Of a stretch of DNA of 55,000 nt, positions 46,295 through 55,000 are shown piece after piece (the stretch's first letter is position 1; every line of letters starts with the position of its first letter). Source of the DNA: Gammaproteobacteria bacterium. Lineage in GTDB: Bacteria > Pseudomonadota > Gammaproteobacteria > Thiohalobacterales > Thiohalobacteraceae. Under the pieces are notes generated by a model. That model saw only the letters and a list, made by a program, of their open reading frames with translations. It ran no database searches and was not told the DNA's origin. Location of the stretch: contig JAIOJV010000053.1 of assembly GCA_019911805.1 (NCBI GenBank), forward strand, positions 1 through 55,000, given 5' to 3'. A program made the position numbers and the translations under genes.

Positions 46295-46731
46295 TGTGGG
46301 GACGGGGCAAGAAGGCAACGAACACCAGAATCGGTACCTTGATTGGGAGGGACACCGAGATCGTCGGTGATGTCCGCTTCAGCGGCGGCCTGCACATCGA
46401 TGGTTCCGTCAAGGGCAACGTCATAGGGGCTGGCGACGATGCGGTGCTGATGGTGAGTGAGCACGGCCGGATCGAGGGCGAGGTCCGCGTGCCCGATGTA
46501 ATTCTCAACGGGGCGGTGAGCGGCGATGTGCACGCGTCCGGCCGTATCGAACTGGCACCTCAGGCCAAGGTGAACGGTAATGTCTATTACAGTCTGATCG
46601 AGATGGCCATGGGGGCCGCGGTCAACGGCAGTCTCGTGCACCAGGCGGCCGTGGCGGCGGTAACCGGTGTGGAATCCCGCAAGCCGAGTGCGGAAGAGGT
46701 GCCGGCCAGCATCGTCCGGGGTAATTCTTGA
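46294..46731 (+). CDS. Bactofilin (polymer-forming cytoskeletal protein)
   Basis: Bactofilins assemble into cytoskeletal filaments that can shape cell-wall growth. The 145-residue protein has a central beta-helix with short repeats ([37 protein letters not shown], as IDGSVKGNV and LNGAVSGDV), and polar tails. The ATG at 46294 overlaps the TGA of the preceding gene; a GTG one codon earlier is possible. The stop codon lies inside the erpA promoter/IscR-type palindrome. Confidence 0.88.
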   Translation: MWGRGKKATNTRIGTLIGRDTEIVGDVRFSGGLHIDGSVKGNVIGAGDDAVLMVSEHGRIEGEVRVPDVILNGAVSGDVHASGRIELAPQAKVNGNVYYSLIEMAMGAAVNGSLVHQAAVAAVTGVESRKPSAEEVPASIVRGNS

Positions 46732-46756
46732 CTGTAATAGTCAACAACCGGATAAT
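46728..46756 (+). promoter_or_regulatory. erpA promoter with an IscR type-1-like palindrome
   Basis: TTGACT (46728-46733) and GATAAT (46751-46756) are 17 bases apart. The -35 lies in a perfect palindrome, TTGACTGTAATAGTCAA at 46728-46744, which fits the core of the known IscR type-1 consensus YYGACTRWWWYAGTCRR at every position. Transcription would start near 46763. Confidence 0.85.
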
Positions 46757-46799
46757 GCCAGCAACGTTCATTCACCCGTATTTTGCTGGAGATGTGACC

Positions 46800-47162
46800 A
46801 TGGCAGAGACTGCAACCAGTGTTGAAATGGAAGCCCCGCTGATCTTCACCGAGGCTGCGGCGCTCAAGGTCAAGGGCCTGATCGAAGAGGAATCCAACCC
46901 GAACCTGAAGCTGCGCGTATTCGTATCGGGCGGCGGCTGCTCGGGCTTCCAGTACGGCTTCACCTTCGACGAGGCCACTAACGACGGCGATACCGCCGTG
47001 GAGCAATGCGGTGTGACGCTGCTCATCGATCCCATGAGCTTCCAGTATCTGGTCGGCGCGGAGATCGATTATAAGGAAGATCTGGAAGGCGCACAGTTTG
47101 TGATCCGCAATCCCGGCGCGACCACCACCTGCGGCTGCGGCTCGTCATTCTCCGCAGGCTGA
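46800..47162 (+). CDS. erpA: Iron-sulfur cluster insertion protein ErpA
   Basis: ErpA is an A-type carrier that delivers iron-sulfur clusters to apo-proteins. The 120-residue product has the three cluster cysteines at 47, 111 and 113 ([20 protein letters not shown]), spaced as in E. coli. I use ATG 46800, with CTGGAG upstream. A hairpin terminator follows 25 bases after its stop. Repression by IscR is inferred from its promoter. Confidence 0.96.
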   Translation: MAETATSVEMEAPLIFTEAAALKVKGLIEEESNPNLKLRVFVSGGGCSGFQYGFTFDEATNDGDTAVEQCGVTLLIDPMSFQYLVGAEIDYKEDLEGAQFVIRNPGATTTCGCGSSFSAG

Positions 47163-47187
47163 TCTGCTTTCTCCTCTCCGTGCAACA

Positions 47188-47210
47188 GGGACGCTCCGGC
47201 GTCCCTTTTG
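47188..47210 (+). terminator. Intrinsic terminator of erpA
   Basis: GGGACGC and GCGTCCC form a seven-base GC stem with loop TCCG, followed by TTTTGCTT. Confidence 0.8.
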
Positions 47211-47319
47211 CTTGCAGGGCTCGCTGTCACGGGCGTATCCCCATTTGTTATGCTTGGCGCCACCTCGCGCGGCGGTCCTGAAACGGCCCAGTGGCCCGCG
47301 CAAGCCAAGAGGAGTGACA

Positions 47320-48480
47320 ATGAACGAATACCTGCCCGGCCTGGAAGGCGTTCCGGCGACCAAATCCAATATTTCCGATCTCGACGGCAAGCGCGGCATC
47401 CTCACGTATCGCGGCTATCGAATCAAAGATCTTGCCGAACACAGTACGTTCGAAGAGACCTCATTGCTGCTCCTGGACGGCAGGCTGCCTACACCCGAGG
47501 AGTTGGCCGAATTCGATCAACAGATCCGCGCCAACCGCATCGTGAAGTACAACATCCGCGAGATCATGAAATACCTGCCGTCTACGGGGCACCCGATGGA
47601 GATGCTGCAGGCCTCCATCGCCTGCCTGGCGATGTTCTACCCAGGGGACGAGTGTCTGACCGAGCGCGCCAAGTGTCCGGATCTGGACTATGTTCACAAC
47701 GTGTCGGTGAAGATTCTGGCGCGCATGGCGACGCTGGTGACCACTTGGCAGCATATCCGCTCCGGCTACGATCCGATCCAGCCGCGCAAGGATCTGTCCT
47801 ATGCAGCCAATTTTCTGTATATGTTCCACGGGGAGGAGCCTGACCCGCTGCTCGCCCGCATCCTCGACGCCTGTCTGATTCTGCATGCCGAACACACCAT
47901 CAATGCCTCGACCTTCGCAGCACTGGTCGCCGGTTCGACGCTGACGAGTCCGTATCTGGTCGTCGCCGCGGGCATCGGCACGTTGGCAGGGCCGTTGCAT
48001 GGGGGAGCCAATCAGAAGGTCATCGAGATGCTGCAGGAGATCGGTTCGCCGGGCAACGTCAAGCCCTGGCTGGACAAGAAACTCGGCAACAAGGAGAAGA
48101 TCTGGGGCATGGGTCATCGCGAGTACAAGGTGAAGGATCCGCGCGCCACCATCCTGCAGAAACTCATGTTGGACCTGATGAAACGCCGCAACGGAAGCAT
48201 CGGCCCGATGTTTGAAACGGCGCTGGCGCTGGAGGCCGCCTGCGAGGAGCGGCTGGCCGCAAAAGGCGTCTGGGCCAATGTCGATTTCTATTCGGGGATC
48301 CTCTATACGGAAATGGGCATCCCCTCCGACCAGTTCACCTCCATCTTTGCGGTGGCGCGCTGCGCTGGCTGGCTGGCGCACTGGCGCGAGCAGCTCAAGG
48401 ATAATCGTATATTCCGTCCGACGCAGGTGTACACGGGCGAGCAGGAACGCGATTACATTCCGATAGCGGAGCGCGCCTGA
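47320..48480 (+). CDS. gltA: Citrate synthase
   Basis: Condenses acetyl-CoA and oxaloacetate to citrate. The 386-residue protein has the catalytic His227 (GPLHGGAN), His266 (GMGHREYK) and Asp322 (NVDFYSG). It is shorter than the 427-residue E. coli GltA and belongs to the roughly 380-residue branch, where 2-methylcitrate synthases also occur. AAGAGGAG precedes the ATG at 47320. No prp genes are nearby, so citrate synthase is preferred. It breaks the erpA-anmK order I know from Pseudomonas. Confidence 0.92.
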   Translation: MNEYLPGLEGVPATKSNISDLDGKRGILTYRGYRIKDLAEHSTFEETSLLLLDGRLPTPEELAEFDQQIRANRIVKYNIREIMKYLPSTGHPMEMLQASIACLAMFYPGDECLTERAKCPDLDYVHNVSVKILARMATLVTTWQHIRSGYDPIQPRKDLSYAANFLYMFHGEEPDPLLARILDACLILHAEHTINASTFAALVAGSTLTSPYLVVAAGIGTLAGPLHGGANQKVIEMLQEIGSPGNVKPWLDKKLGNKEKIWGMGHREYKVKDPRATILQKLMLDLMKRRNGSIGPMFETALALEAACEERLAAKGVWANVDFYSGILYTEMGIPSDQFTSIFAVARCAGWLAHWREQLKDNRIFRPTQVYTGEQERDYIPIAERA

Positions 48481-48599
48481 TTGAGGGGCGCCCCCGGTTC
48501 TCCGGATGGATGTACGACAGCGACTCGTGCCGGGCGCGGGCCCGCAGATCGTGATGAGGCGGTGATGGCCACGCGCGGATCTGGCCGATCACGGTCCGC

Positions 48600-50048
48600 A
48601 TGAACATCTTAAGGCCCGCCTTGTTCGTGACCGGGTTGTTTCTGGTCGGTCTGGCCTTGGTCATGTGGATCCCCATCGGCTACATGCTGGCGGTCGGCGA
48701 AGCGGAGGCACCGGATTTCCTCCTGTCCAGCGGTATCACCCTTGCCGTCGGCCTGGTGGTGGCGCTGGCCAGCCGACGCCACGGTGGTTTCGCGCTGGTG
48801 CCGCGGCAGGTATTCGTGTTGACCACCCTGAGCTGGATCGGTGTCGTGCTGTTCGCGGCATTGCCGATGGTGTTCATTCAGCACATCAGTTATACAGACG
48901 CATTCTTCGAAACCATGTCGGGCGTGACGACCACAGGGTCGACGGTATTGATCGATCTCGATTATGCCCCGCGCGGCATCCTGCTGTGGCGCGCGCTGCT
49001 CCAATGGGCTGGGGGAATCGGCTTTATCGTGATGGGTGTGCTCATACTGCCGTTTCTCCGCGTGGGCGGCATGCGCCTGTTCCACGCCGAATCATCCGAT
49101 CGCTCCGAGAAGGTGCTGCCGCGTTTCGAATCCGTCGCCAAGGCGATCTCGCTGGCGTACCTGCTGTTGTCGCTGGTCTGCGCCCTGGCCTATTGGCTGG
49201 CGGGTATGTCGATATTCGATGCCATCACGCATGCAATGACCACCCTGTCGACCGGCGGATATTCCAACTACGATGCCTCTATCGGGTATTTTCAGAAACA
49301 GTCGATCCTGTGGATTGCGGTGGTGTTCATGCTGTTGGGATCGTTGCCTTTTTCGTTGTATGTGCATGCCCTGCGCGGTCGATTCGCACCATTATGGCGG
49401 GATCGTCAGGTGCGGGGCTTTCTGGGTGTGGTGCTGTTCTTCGGCTTGCTGTTGACGTTGGTGAATGTGCAGGGCCAGGGCCGCGCTATCGACTCTGCCT
49501 TGGTGGTGAGTTTTTTCAGTGTCGTCTCGGTGGTGACCACGACCGGCTACGTCGCGGAGGATTACGGCCTGTGGGGCGGCTTGGGCGTGATGGTATTTTT
49601 TTATCTGATGTTTGTGGGAGGTTGTTCCGGATCGACCGCCGGCGGCCTGAAGATATTCCGTCTTCAGGTAGCCTACATTTTGCTGCGCCAGCAGCTCAGG
49701 CGGCTCGTCCATCCACACGCCATCTTCACTGAGCGCTATAACGACCGTGAAATTGGCGAGGATATCCTGCGCTCGCTCATCAGTTTTTCCTTCTTCTTCG
49801 CGATTACCATCGGCCTGCTGGCGCTGGCGCTATCTGCGGTCGGGCTGGATTTCATGACCAGTCTGACCGGTGCAGCGACTGCGGTCACCAATATCGGCCC
49901 CGGGCTGGGGGCAATCGTCGGCCCGACCGGGAACTTCGCATCACTCCCGGACAGTGCAAAATGGTTGCTGGGCACCGGCATGCTGCTCGGCCGCCTGGAG
50001 ATCATGACGGTATTGGTGCTCCTGACGCCAGCCTTCTGGCGAGGATGA
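48600..50048 (+). CDS. trkH: Trk potassium uptake protein TrkH
   Basis: TrkH is the membrane channel of the Trk potassium uptake system. The 482-residue protein has about ten helices and four filter loops: VTTTGSTV, LSTGGYS, VTTTGYV and VTNIGPGLG. The tail ends LLTPAFWRG, as in the family. The cytoplasmic regulator trkA is not in the window. It is convergent with anmK, 26 bases apart, with no clear terminator. Confidence 0.96.
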   Translation: MNILRPALFVTGLFLVGLALVMWIPIGYMLAVGEAEAPDFLLSSGITLAVGLVVALASRRHGGFALVPRQVFVLTTLSWIGVVLFAALPMVFIQHISYTDAFFETMSGVTTTGSTVLIDLDYAPRGILLWRALLQWAGGIGFIVMGVLILPFLRVGGMRLFHAESSDRSEKVLPRFESVAKAISLAYLLLSLVCALAYWLAGMSIFDAITHAMTTLSTGGYSNYDASIGYFQKQSILWIAVVFMLLGSLPFSLYVHALRGRFAPLWRDRQVRGFLGVVLFFGLLLTLVNVQGQGRAIDSALVVSFFSVVSVVTTTGYVAEDYGLWGGLGVMVFFYLMFVGGCSGSTAGGLKIFRLQVAYILLRQQLRRLVHPHAIFTERYNDREIGEDILRSLISFSFFFAITIGLLALALSAVGLDFMTSLTGAATAVTNIGPGLGAIVGPTGNFASLPDSAKWLLGTGMLLGRLEIMTVLVLLTPAFWRG

Positions 50049-50074
50049 GGCAGTGGTACTTTCCCGTTGTATCC

Positions 50075-51208
50075 TCAGGGAAGTCCCAGCGGCCCACTAC
50101 CGCCCGGGTAGATGCCGCCAAGCAGGGTCGCAGCGCGTGCCCCGGTGACACTGGGTTGACTCGTGGCCCTGCCTGCCAGGGTTTCCCTTGCCATCCAGGC
50201 GAATGCGGCGGCCTCGATCCAGTCCGGCTGCAGGCCATGCTCGCCCGTCGATTCGATGCCGACGCGCGGGATGCGTTCGCACAGATCGGCGAGCAGTTGC
50301 GTATTGTGCACGCCTCCACCGCAGACCAGTACACGTCGTGTCTGCGGTGCCCAGCTGTGCAGGGCGGTCGCGACGGATTGCGCGGTGAGAGCGCTGAGTG
50401 TGGCCTGAATATCCGCAGGTGACGCCGGCACGCCTTCCAGATGCCGCTCCAGCCAGGCCAGATGAAAGTACTCACGGCCGGTACTTTTCGGGGGCGTCCG
50501 GGTGAAATAAGGATCCCGCAGCAAGGTATCCAGCAGGGTCGGGAGCGGACGGCCGCTGGCAGCCCAGGCGCCGCCACGATCATAGTGGGTGCCTTGCTCC
50601 CGCTGGGTCCAGGCATCCAGCAGCACGTTGCCGGGCCCCGTGTCGAACCCACCGATCGGCTGCGCCGGATCGGCCGGCAGAAGGGTGAGATTCGCCATGC
50701 CACCGACGTTCAGTACGGCCCGATCTTCGTCCGGTGAGCGGAAGCATGCGGCGTGGAAGGCGGGCACCAGTGGTGCCCCCTGGCCACCGGCAGCCATGTC
50801 GCGGCGGCGGAAGTCTGCAACGGTCGTGATTCCGGTGCGTTCGGCCAGAATGTTGGGGTCACCGATCTGCAGGGTGAAGGGGTGTGGGCCGTCCGGGCGA
50901 TGACGAACGGTCTGGCCATGACTGCCGATCGCCCGGATGTCCCGAGGTTTCAGCCCCGCTTCCTTGATCAGCATCAGGGCCGCCTGGGCGAGTGCTTCGC
51001 CCAGGCGCTTGTCGGCTTCGCCCAACTCCTCGAGTTCGCGCTTTGACCGTTCCAGAGCGAGGTTCAACAACAGTTCGCGCAATGCAGGTTCGAATGCGAA
51101 TGTACGCGCCGCCGTCACGTGCGGTACGCGTGTGGCGCCATCGATGATAGCGGCGTCGATGCCGTCAAGACTGGTGCCGGACATGAGGCCTAGATAGAGA
51201 TCGTGCAT
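50075..51208 (-). CDS. anmK: Anhydro-N-acetylmuramic acid kinase AnmK
   Basis: AnmK phosphorylates and opens anhydro-MurNAc from recycled cell wall. The 377-residue protein has GLMSGTSLDGIDAAI at the start, IGSHGQTV, GGMANLTLL and CGGGVHNTQLL, all family landmarks. It follows an M23 peptidase gene on the same strand, and the pairing matches Pseudomonas. It complements ampD earlier in the window. Confidence 0.96.
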   Translation of the reverse strand: MHDLYLGLMSGTSLDGIDAAIIDGATRVPHVTAARTFAFEPALRELLLNLALERSKRELEELGEADKRLGEALAQAALMLIKEAGLKPRDIRAIGSHGQTVRHRPDGPHPFTLQIGDPNILAERTGITTVADFRRRDMAAGGQGAPLVPAFHAACFRSPDEDRAVLNVGGMANLTLLPADPAQPIGGFDTGPGNVLLDAWTQREQGTHYDRGGAWAASGRPLPTLLDTLLRDPYFTRTPPKSTGREYFHLAWLERHLEGVPASPADIQATLSALTAQSVATALHSWAPQTRRVLVCGGGVHNTQLLADLCERIPRVGIESTGEHGLQPDWIEAAAFAWMARETLAGRATSQPSVTGARAATLLGGIYPGGSGPLGLP

Positions 51209-51309
51209 GCGGTGACTGTCACTGCGTTGAAGCGGGCCATGACACGCGGGAACAGGGAAGAGAAATCGCCGGTGGCTGGGTAAACCAAGGGGTCATCGGC
51301 GGGGATATG

Positions 51310-51341
51310 CCCCGGTCGGTCGTGGCCGTGACCGACCGGGG
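51310..51341. terminator. Perfect 12-bp hairpin between the M23 peptidase gene and anmK
   Basis: CCCCGGTCGGTC (51310-51321) pairs perfectly with GACCGACCGGGG (51330-51341) around an eight-base loop. It lies 26 bases after the M23 gene stop and has no T-run. It may weaken read-through to anmK or protect the upstream message from 3' decay. Confidence 0.5.
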
Positions 51342-51366
51342 TGGATGCGGGCGGGTCGGCGTTCGT

Positions 51367-52866
51367 TCAGTTGCTCTCGGACAGCGCCACCTGAGTGCTC
51401 CGTTCGCGAACCAGTTCGATCCGCGCCAGCATGGCGCCCGCTGTCTTCTGAAAGTCCGTGCGGAAGCGTTTCTCGATCGACTCCGCATCGGGGAACTTGA
51501 TCGTGAGCGGATTACGATGCACGCCGTTGACCAGGAATTCGTAATGCAGGTGCGGTCCCGTCGCCATACCGGTCATGCCGACGTAGCCAATGGTCTGGCC
51601 CTGGCGGACACGCGTCCCCGTGCTGATGCCTTGGGCAAACCCCGAGAGATGCGCATACAGGGTGCTGTAGGTACTGCCATGCTGTACGATCACGGCGTTG
51701 CCGTAGCCACCCTTGACGCCACGGAAGGTGACACGGCCGCTACCGGTGACCTTGATGGGCGTGCCCTTGGGGGCTGCATAATCGACACCCTTGTGCGCGC
51801 GGATACGGTTCAACAAGGGATGCTTGCGCTTGAGGTTGAAGCCTGAGCTGATGCGTGAAAATTCGACCGGCGTGCGCAGAAAGGCCTTGCGCAGACTGCG
51901 ACCATCGGGGGTGTAGTAGTCGGTTCTGCCATCGGGGTCGGTGTAGCGGATGGCACGGAAAGCCTGCCCTTGGTTGACGAATTCGGCTGCCAGGATATTG
52001 CCATCACCGATGCGCTCACCATCCAGGTAAAGCTCATCATAGAGAACGGTGAAGCGGTCACCTTCACGGATGTCCAGCGCAAAGTCGATGTCCCATCCAA
52101 AGATACCGGCGAGATCCATGATCATGCCGTCCGACAGCTTGGCCTTCTGTCCCGCGAGGAACAGCGAGCTTTCGATGACGGCGGTGGCGTTGGCCGTCTG
52201 CCGATCGGGTATCCGGTGGATGGTCGTGGCCGTGAAGCCGTCAGGTCCCCGGGTCACGTGCAGACCCAGGGTCTGACTCTCTTCGTAGCGAAGCTCCAGC
52301 AGCTGCCCGCGGTCGTCGGCACGCAGCTGTAGGGTCTGGCCCGGATGGATGCGCTTGAGCGTGTTGACTGCAGCGCCCAGGGCCATCAGTTCATGCAGAT
52401 CGCGGGCACTCACGCCCGCGCGATTGAAGATCCGGGCCAGGCTGTCGCCCGACTGGACGGTGCTCTGGGTCCAGCTATTGCCGTCGTCACTGTCGGGCTT
52501 GGCGGCGCTGTCCGCGGGTGCGGGTTCAGGGGGCTCGTTTGCGGTCGCGACACCGCTCTGTGCGGGGGACCGGTCGGGGAGTTCGGTGGCCGGGACGGCG
52601 CGAGCGACCATGATGTCCTGTGTAGCCGCGGCCGGTTGGTCGTTCGGGCTGACGCCGGGAGGGGCCGCGGGGACCTCAAGGGCCGTTATCGCCAAGGACG
52701 GCGTTCGTGTCGCCTGGGCGTGCCCTCCGGCATAGCTGAATAGCGCGGTACCGGCGAATACGGCGCCGGCCAGTACCAACCAATGAAAACGATGGAGCCG
52801 CGGACCGGTTGTAGGTCGAAAAGAAACGGCTTGGCGGCGCTGCTGGCGGAGGAATGGGTAGTTCAC
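51367..52866 (-). CDS. M23 family peptidoglycan endopeptidase (MepM-like)
   Basis: The 499-residue protein has an N-terminal membrane anchor (FHWLVLAGAVFAGTALFSYAGG), a low-complexity linker at about 50-130, an OapA/LysM-like part (TVQSGDSLARIFNRAGVS) and an M23 domain with zinc ligands in AHKGVDYAAP and GPHLHYEFL. Such enzymes cut crosslinks in peptidoglycan. The GTG at 52864-52866 follows AAGGAA. It is divergent from tyrS, matching Pseudomonas. Confidence 0.93.
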   Translation of the reverse strand: MNYPFLRQQRRQAVSFRPTTGPRLHRFHWLVLAGAVFAGTALFSYAGGHAQATRTPSLAITALEVPAAPPGVSPNDQPAAATQDIMVARAVPATELPDRSPAQSGVATANEPPEPAPADSAAKPDSDDGNSWTQSTVQSGDSLARIFNRAGVSARDLHELMALGAAVNTLKRIHPGQTLQLRADDRGQLLELRYEESQTLGLHVTRGPDGFTATTIHRIPDRQTANATAVIESSLFLAGQKAKLSDGMIMDLAGIFGWDIDFALDIREGDRFTVLYDELYLDGERIGDGNILAAEFVNQGQAFRAIRYTDPDGRTDYYTPDGRSLRKAFLRTPVEFSRISSGFNLKRKHPLLNRIRAHKGVDYAAPKGTPIKVTGSGRVTFRGVKGGYGNAVIVQHGSTYSTLYAHLSGFAQGISTGTRVRQGQTIGYVGMTGMATGPHLHYEFLVNGVHRNPLTIKFPDAESIEKRFRTDFQKTAGAMLARIELVRERSTQVALSESN

Positions 52867-53102
52867 GGAATTTCCTTATAAATCACCCGCCGATAAGGTA
52901 ATAGGCCGGCCGGGAAAGGTCAACACCTGGACAGGGATTCGGCCAACCCGCCCAGTAACTTGAGTGATAAGACTCTTTTATGGCCAAGCTGGCCCAGCGC
53001 GCGTCTCCTGAGCATCGTCGTCAGTCTGCCGCGATCGTGGCTACGCGTATGCTAACCTGTTCGCCTTTTGCGTCAACAGGCGATCCGGGGGAGTAGAACA
53101 AC

Positions 53103-54308
53103 ATGGTGTCAGCCACCGAGGCACTGGCCGAGATCAAGCGCGGTGCGCACGAGATTCTGGTCGAATCCGAGCTCCTGGAGAAACTGGAGGCCGGCCGTCC
53201 GTTACGCATCAAGGCCGGCTTCGACCCGACCGCACCTGATCTGCACCTTGGACACACCGTACTCTTGAATAAGCTGCGGCAGTTTCAGGAGTTGGGTCAC
53301 GAAGCGCTGTTCCTGATCGGCGACTTCACCGGGATGATCGGCGACCCCACGGGTAAGAATGTCACCCGCATGCCGCTGACCCGCGACCAGGTCATTGAAA
53401 ACGCCAGGACCTACGAGAGCCAGATATTCAAAGTCCTCGATCCCGAGAAGACCCGCGTGGTGTTCAATTCGAGCTGGATGGGGGCTATGGACGCCGCCGG
53501 CTTGATTCAGTTGGCCGCCAAGCATACGGTCGCACGCATGCTCGAGCGCGATGACTTCCAGCGACGTTACAGCTCCGGGCAACCGATCGCCATCCACGAG
53601 TTCCTGTACCCGTTGATTCAAGGCTACGACTCCGTGGCGTTGAATGCCGATGTCGAGCTGGGCGGTACCGACCAGAAATTCAACCTGTTGGTCGGGCGCG
53701 AACTCCAGAGACATTTCGGCCAAGCGCAACAGGTTGTGTTGACCATGCCCCTCCTCGAGGGCTTGGATGGTGTACAGAAGATGTCCAAATCCCTGGGGAA
53801 CTACGTCGGCATTGTCGACGCCCCGGACGACATGTTCGGCAAGCTCATGTCGATCTCAGACGAGCTGATGTGGCGGTATTTCGAGTTGCTGAGTTTTCGG
53901 CCCCTCGCGGAGGTTCAAGGCCTGAAACAGCGGGTGTCCGAAGGTCTCAATCCGCGTGACGTGAAATTCGAATTGGCGAAGGAGATCATTGCCCGCTTCC
54001 ATGACCAGGCGGCGGCCCGACGGGCGCACGAGGCATTCGTCGCGCGATTCCAGAAGGGGGCGTTGCCTGATGTCATACCCGAGGTGGAGCTCGCCGTATC
54101 GGCCGACGGGCTGGCCATTGCCAACGTACTCAGAGACGCCGGCCTGACTGGCAGCACCTCAGAGGCACTGAGGATGCTGGGTCAGGGTGCGGTCCGGATC
54201 GACGGGGAGCGGGTCGGAGATCGCGCATTGCAGTTCAGGGCGCCGGCCAGTGTGGTCATTCAGGTCGGCAAGCGGCGTATTGCGCGGGTAACGCTCAAGC
54301 CGGGCTAA
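53103..54308 (+). CDS. tyrS: Tyrosyl-tRNA synthetase
   Basis: Charges tRNA-Tyr. The 401-residue class I synthetase has HLGH at 48-51 and KMSKS at 226-230, and an S4-like C-terminal RNA-binding domain ([16 protein letters not shown]). The length and the [17 protein letters not shown] opening, as [15 protein letters not shown], place it in the TyrZ-like branch common in Pseudomonas. GGGGGAG lies upstream. The rRNA operon follows after about 650 bases. Confidence 0.97.
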   Translation: MVSATEALAEIKRGAHEILVESELLEKLEAGRPLRIKAGFDPTAPDLHLGHTVLLNKLRQFQELGHEALFLIGDFTGMIGDPTGKNVTRMPLTRDQVIENARTYESQIFKVLDPEKTRVVFNSSWMGAMDAAGLIQLAAKHTVARMLERDDFQRRYSSGQPIAIHEFLYPLIQGYDSVALNADVELGGTDQKFNLLVGRELQRHFGQAQQVVLTMPLLEGLDGVQKMSKSLGNYVGIVDAPDDMFGKLMSISDELMWRYFELLSFRPLAEVQGLKQRVSEGLNPRDVKFELAKEIIARFHDQAAARRAHEAFVARFQKGALPDVIPEVELAVSADGLAIANVLRDAGLTGSTSEALRMLGQGAVRIDGERVGDRALQFRAPASVVIQVGKRRIARVTLKPG

Positions 54309-54349
54309 GGGTGGTGGCACTTACCTTAAGCCGATGTTTCGGAAAGATA

Positions 54350-54488
54350 GACACGGAAGCACGCGGAATAACACGGAACAAGACTCACTGTATAAAGGCC
54401 GGGGACCAACTCGAGGCGGATCGCGGATGCTGGCCCTGGGCCGGCATAATGGATTCTTTCCCTGTGGTTCCGTGGCTTCCGCGGCCAA
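54350..54488. repeat. Imperfect ACACGGAA-type inverted repeat in the rRNA upstream region
   Basis: Units ACACGGAAGCACGCGGAA with ACACGGAA near 54348-54376 face TGGTTCCGTGGCTTCCGCGGCC near 54466-54487. The arms match imperfectly. It lies 40 bases after the tyrS stop and 170 bases before the first rRNA promoter. A run of ten G residues is at about 54615-54624. Confidence 0.75.
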
Positions 54489-54659
54489 GCGGGGTTTACG
54501 TAAGCGCCATTCGGGCCATGGGCATCCCGTGGCGGGCGCACCGATGGCGCGCATGGCGGTTTTCCCCGAAACCCCGGTTTTTCAGTGCCGGTCGTCTCGT
54601 CCGCCGGTCCTTTTGGGGGGGGGGCGGAGAGGGTTTTTCACGGGATTGTGGAAAAGGTA

Positions 54660-54687
54660 TTGACGGCCTGGGAAAGCCTCGTATAAT
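54660..54687 (+). promoter_or_regulatory. rRNA operon promoter 1
   Basis: TTGACG (54660-54665) and a consensus TATAAT (54682-54687), 16 bases apart, then a GC-rich CGCCGCC discriminator, as in stringently controlled rRNA promoters. Confidence 0.9.
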
Positions 54688-54746
54688 CGCCGCCTCCTGT
54701 CACCGGGCAGGTCACTGAACAAAGCAGCACCCAGTGATTTCAGGTG

Positions 54747-54774
54747 TTGACGGGGGCTGAAGTCGCGGTATAAT
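54747..54774 (+). promoter_or_regulatory. rRNA operon promoter 2
   Basis: TTGACG (54747-54752) and TATAAT (54769-54774), 16 bases apart. The -35, spacing and -10 are the same as promoter 1, 87 bases upstream, suggesting a tandem P1/P2 pair. Confidence 0.9.
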
Positions 54775-54783
54775 GCGTCTTCT

Positions 54784-54818
54784 TTGTCGGGCAAGTTCTC
54801 GACAAGCTTTTTAACAAT
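54784..54818 (+). promoter_or_regulatory. boxB/boxA antitermination leader
   Basis: TTGTCG...CGACAA (54784-54805) is a boxB-like stem, directly followed by GCTTTTTAACAAT (54806-54818), a close match to the boxA consensus TGCTCTTTAACAA that binds NusB/S10 in rRNA leaders. Confidence 0.85.
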
Positions 54819-54960
54819 CAGGATCAGGTAACTTGTGTGGGCGCTCACGTCGAATGGGTTGCGATGCAAATCGTATTTCGATGAAGAGCGTCTATGTAGT
54901 AATACCTAGACAGTAATTCATCGAGCCAAGATTGGTCGCCTCAAGCGACTAAACATGATT

Positions 54961-55000
54961 GAACTGAAGAGTTTGATCCTGGCTCAGATTGAACGCTGGC
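54961..55000 (+). rRNA. rrs: 16S ribosomal RNA, 5' end only (truncated by the window)
   Basis: The last 40 bases contain AGAGTTTGATCCTGGCTCAG, the universal 16S 5' region, in line with E. coli position 1 at about 54961. The gene continues beyond the window. Confidence 0.97.

Overview
The window is GC-rich DNA from a gammaproteobacterium. The protein sequences are closest in style to the families seen in Pseudomonas, Chromatiales and Ectothiorhodospiraceae. Gene order supports this: trxA-rho faces rhlB; a HAD phosphatase, rppH and ptsP lie together; and argC, erpA, anmK, an M23 peptidase and tyrS lead into an rRNA operon, an arrangement I know from Pseudomonas. I cannot name the species. No phage, plasmid, CRISPR array or complete transposon is visible.

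Layout. Positions 1-3.5 kb hold rho, trxA and rhlB (transcription termination, redox, RNA decay). Positions 3.5-9.4 kb hold a partial type II secretion operon, gspC-D-E-F. It is followed by a degenerate ECF-like sigma factor and a membrane anti-sigma-like protein (9.5-10.6 kb), an MFS exporter, cpdA, and the arginine genes argA and argE. Positions 16.5-21.4 kb carry the most unusual protein-coding locus: an acetyltransferase/C39-type cysteine peptidase fusion, a RimK-like ATP-grasp ligase and an acetyltransferase/deacetylase fusion, all co-directional. It looks like an uncharacterised peptide or amide modification system. Next come ilvD, a DUF1624-type membrane protein, an SH3 membrane protein and ampD-ampE.

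Positions 27-36 kb form a cobalamin district: cobC and btuF; a btuB-tonB-pduO operon behind a promoter and a cobalamin riboswitch; and a HAD-btuC-btuD operon. Then come rppH-ptsP, iron storage (bfd, bfr) and a three-gene operon (porin, FMN-binding protein, PepSY membrane protein) with a Fur-like site. tlpA-hemJ, argC, a DUF6776-like protein, a bactofilin, erpA (with an excellent IscR-type site on its promoter), citrate synthase, trkH, anmK, an M23 peptidase and tyrS follow. The window ends 40 bases into a 16S rRNA gene preceded by two strong tandem promoters and a boxB/boxA antitermination leader.

The most striking non-coding feature is a set of intergenic inverted repeats whose arms are built from short tandem units of 7 or 9 bases. 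The unit differs from place to place (for example ACACGGAA, GACGCCAAG, AGAGACA, GCGTGAG), but the architecture recurs. Some are nested, enclosing a second palindromic family (GGTGCGTC...GACGCACC). Two copies of the GACGCCAAG type enclose a related AT-richer core of about 190 bases. Several lie on stop codons or gene ends. A separate 167-bp MITE-like element supplies the stop codon of the SH3 gene. Coordinates of starts are my choices; where a start is uncertain the entry says so.
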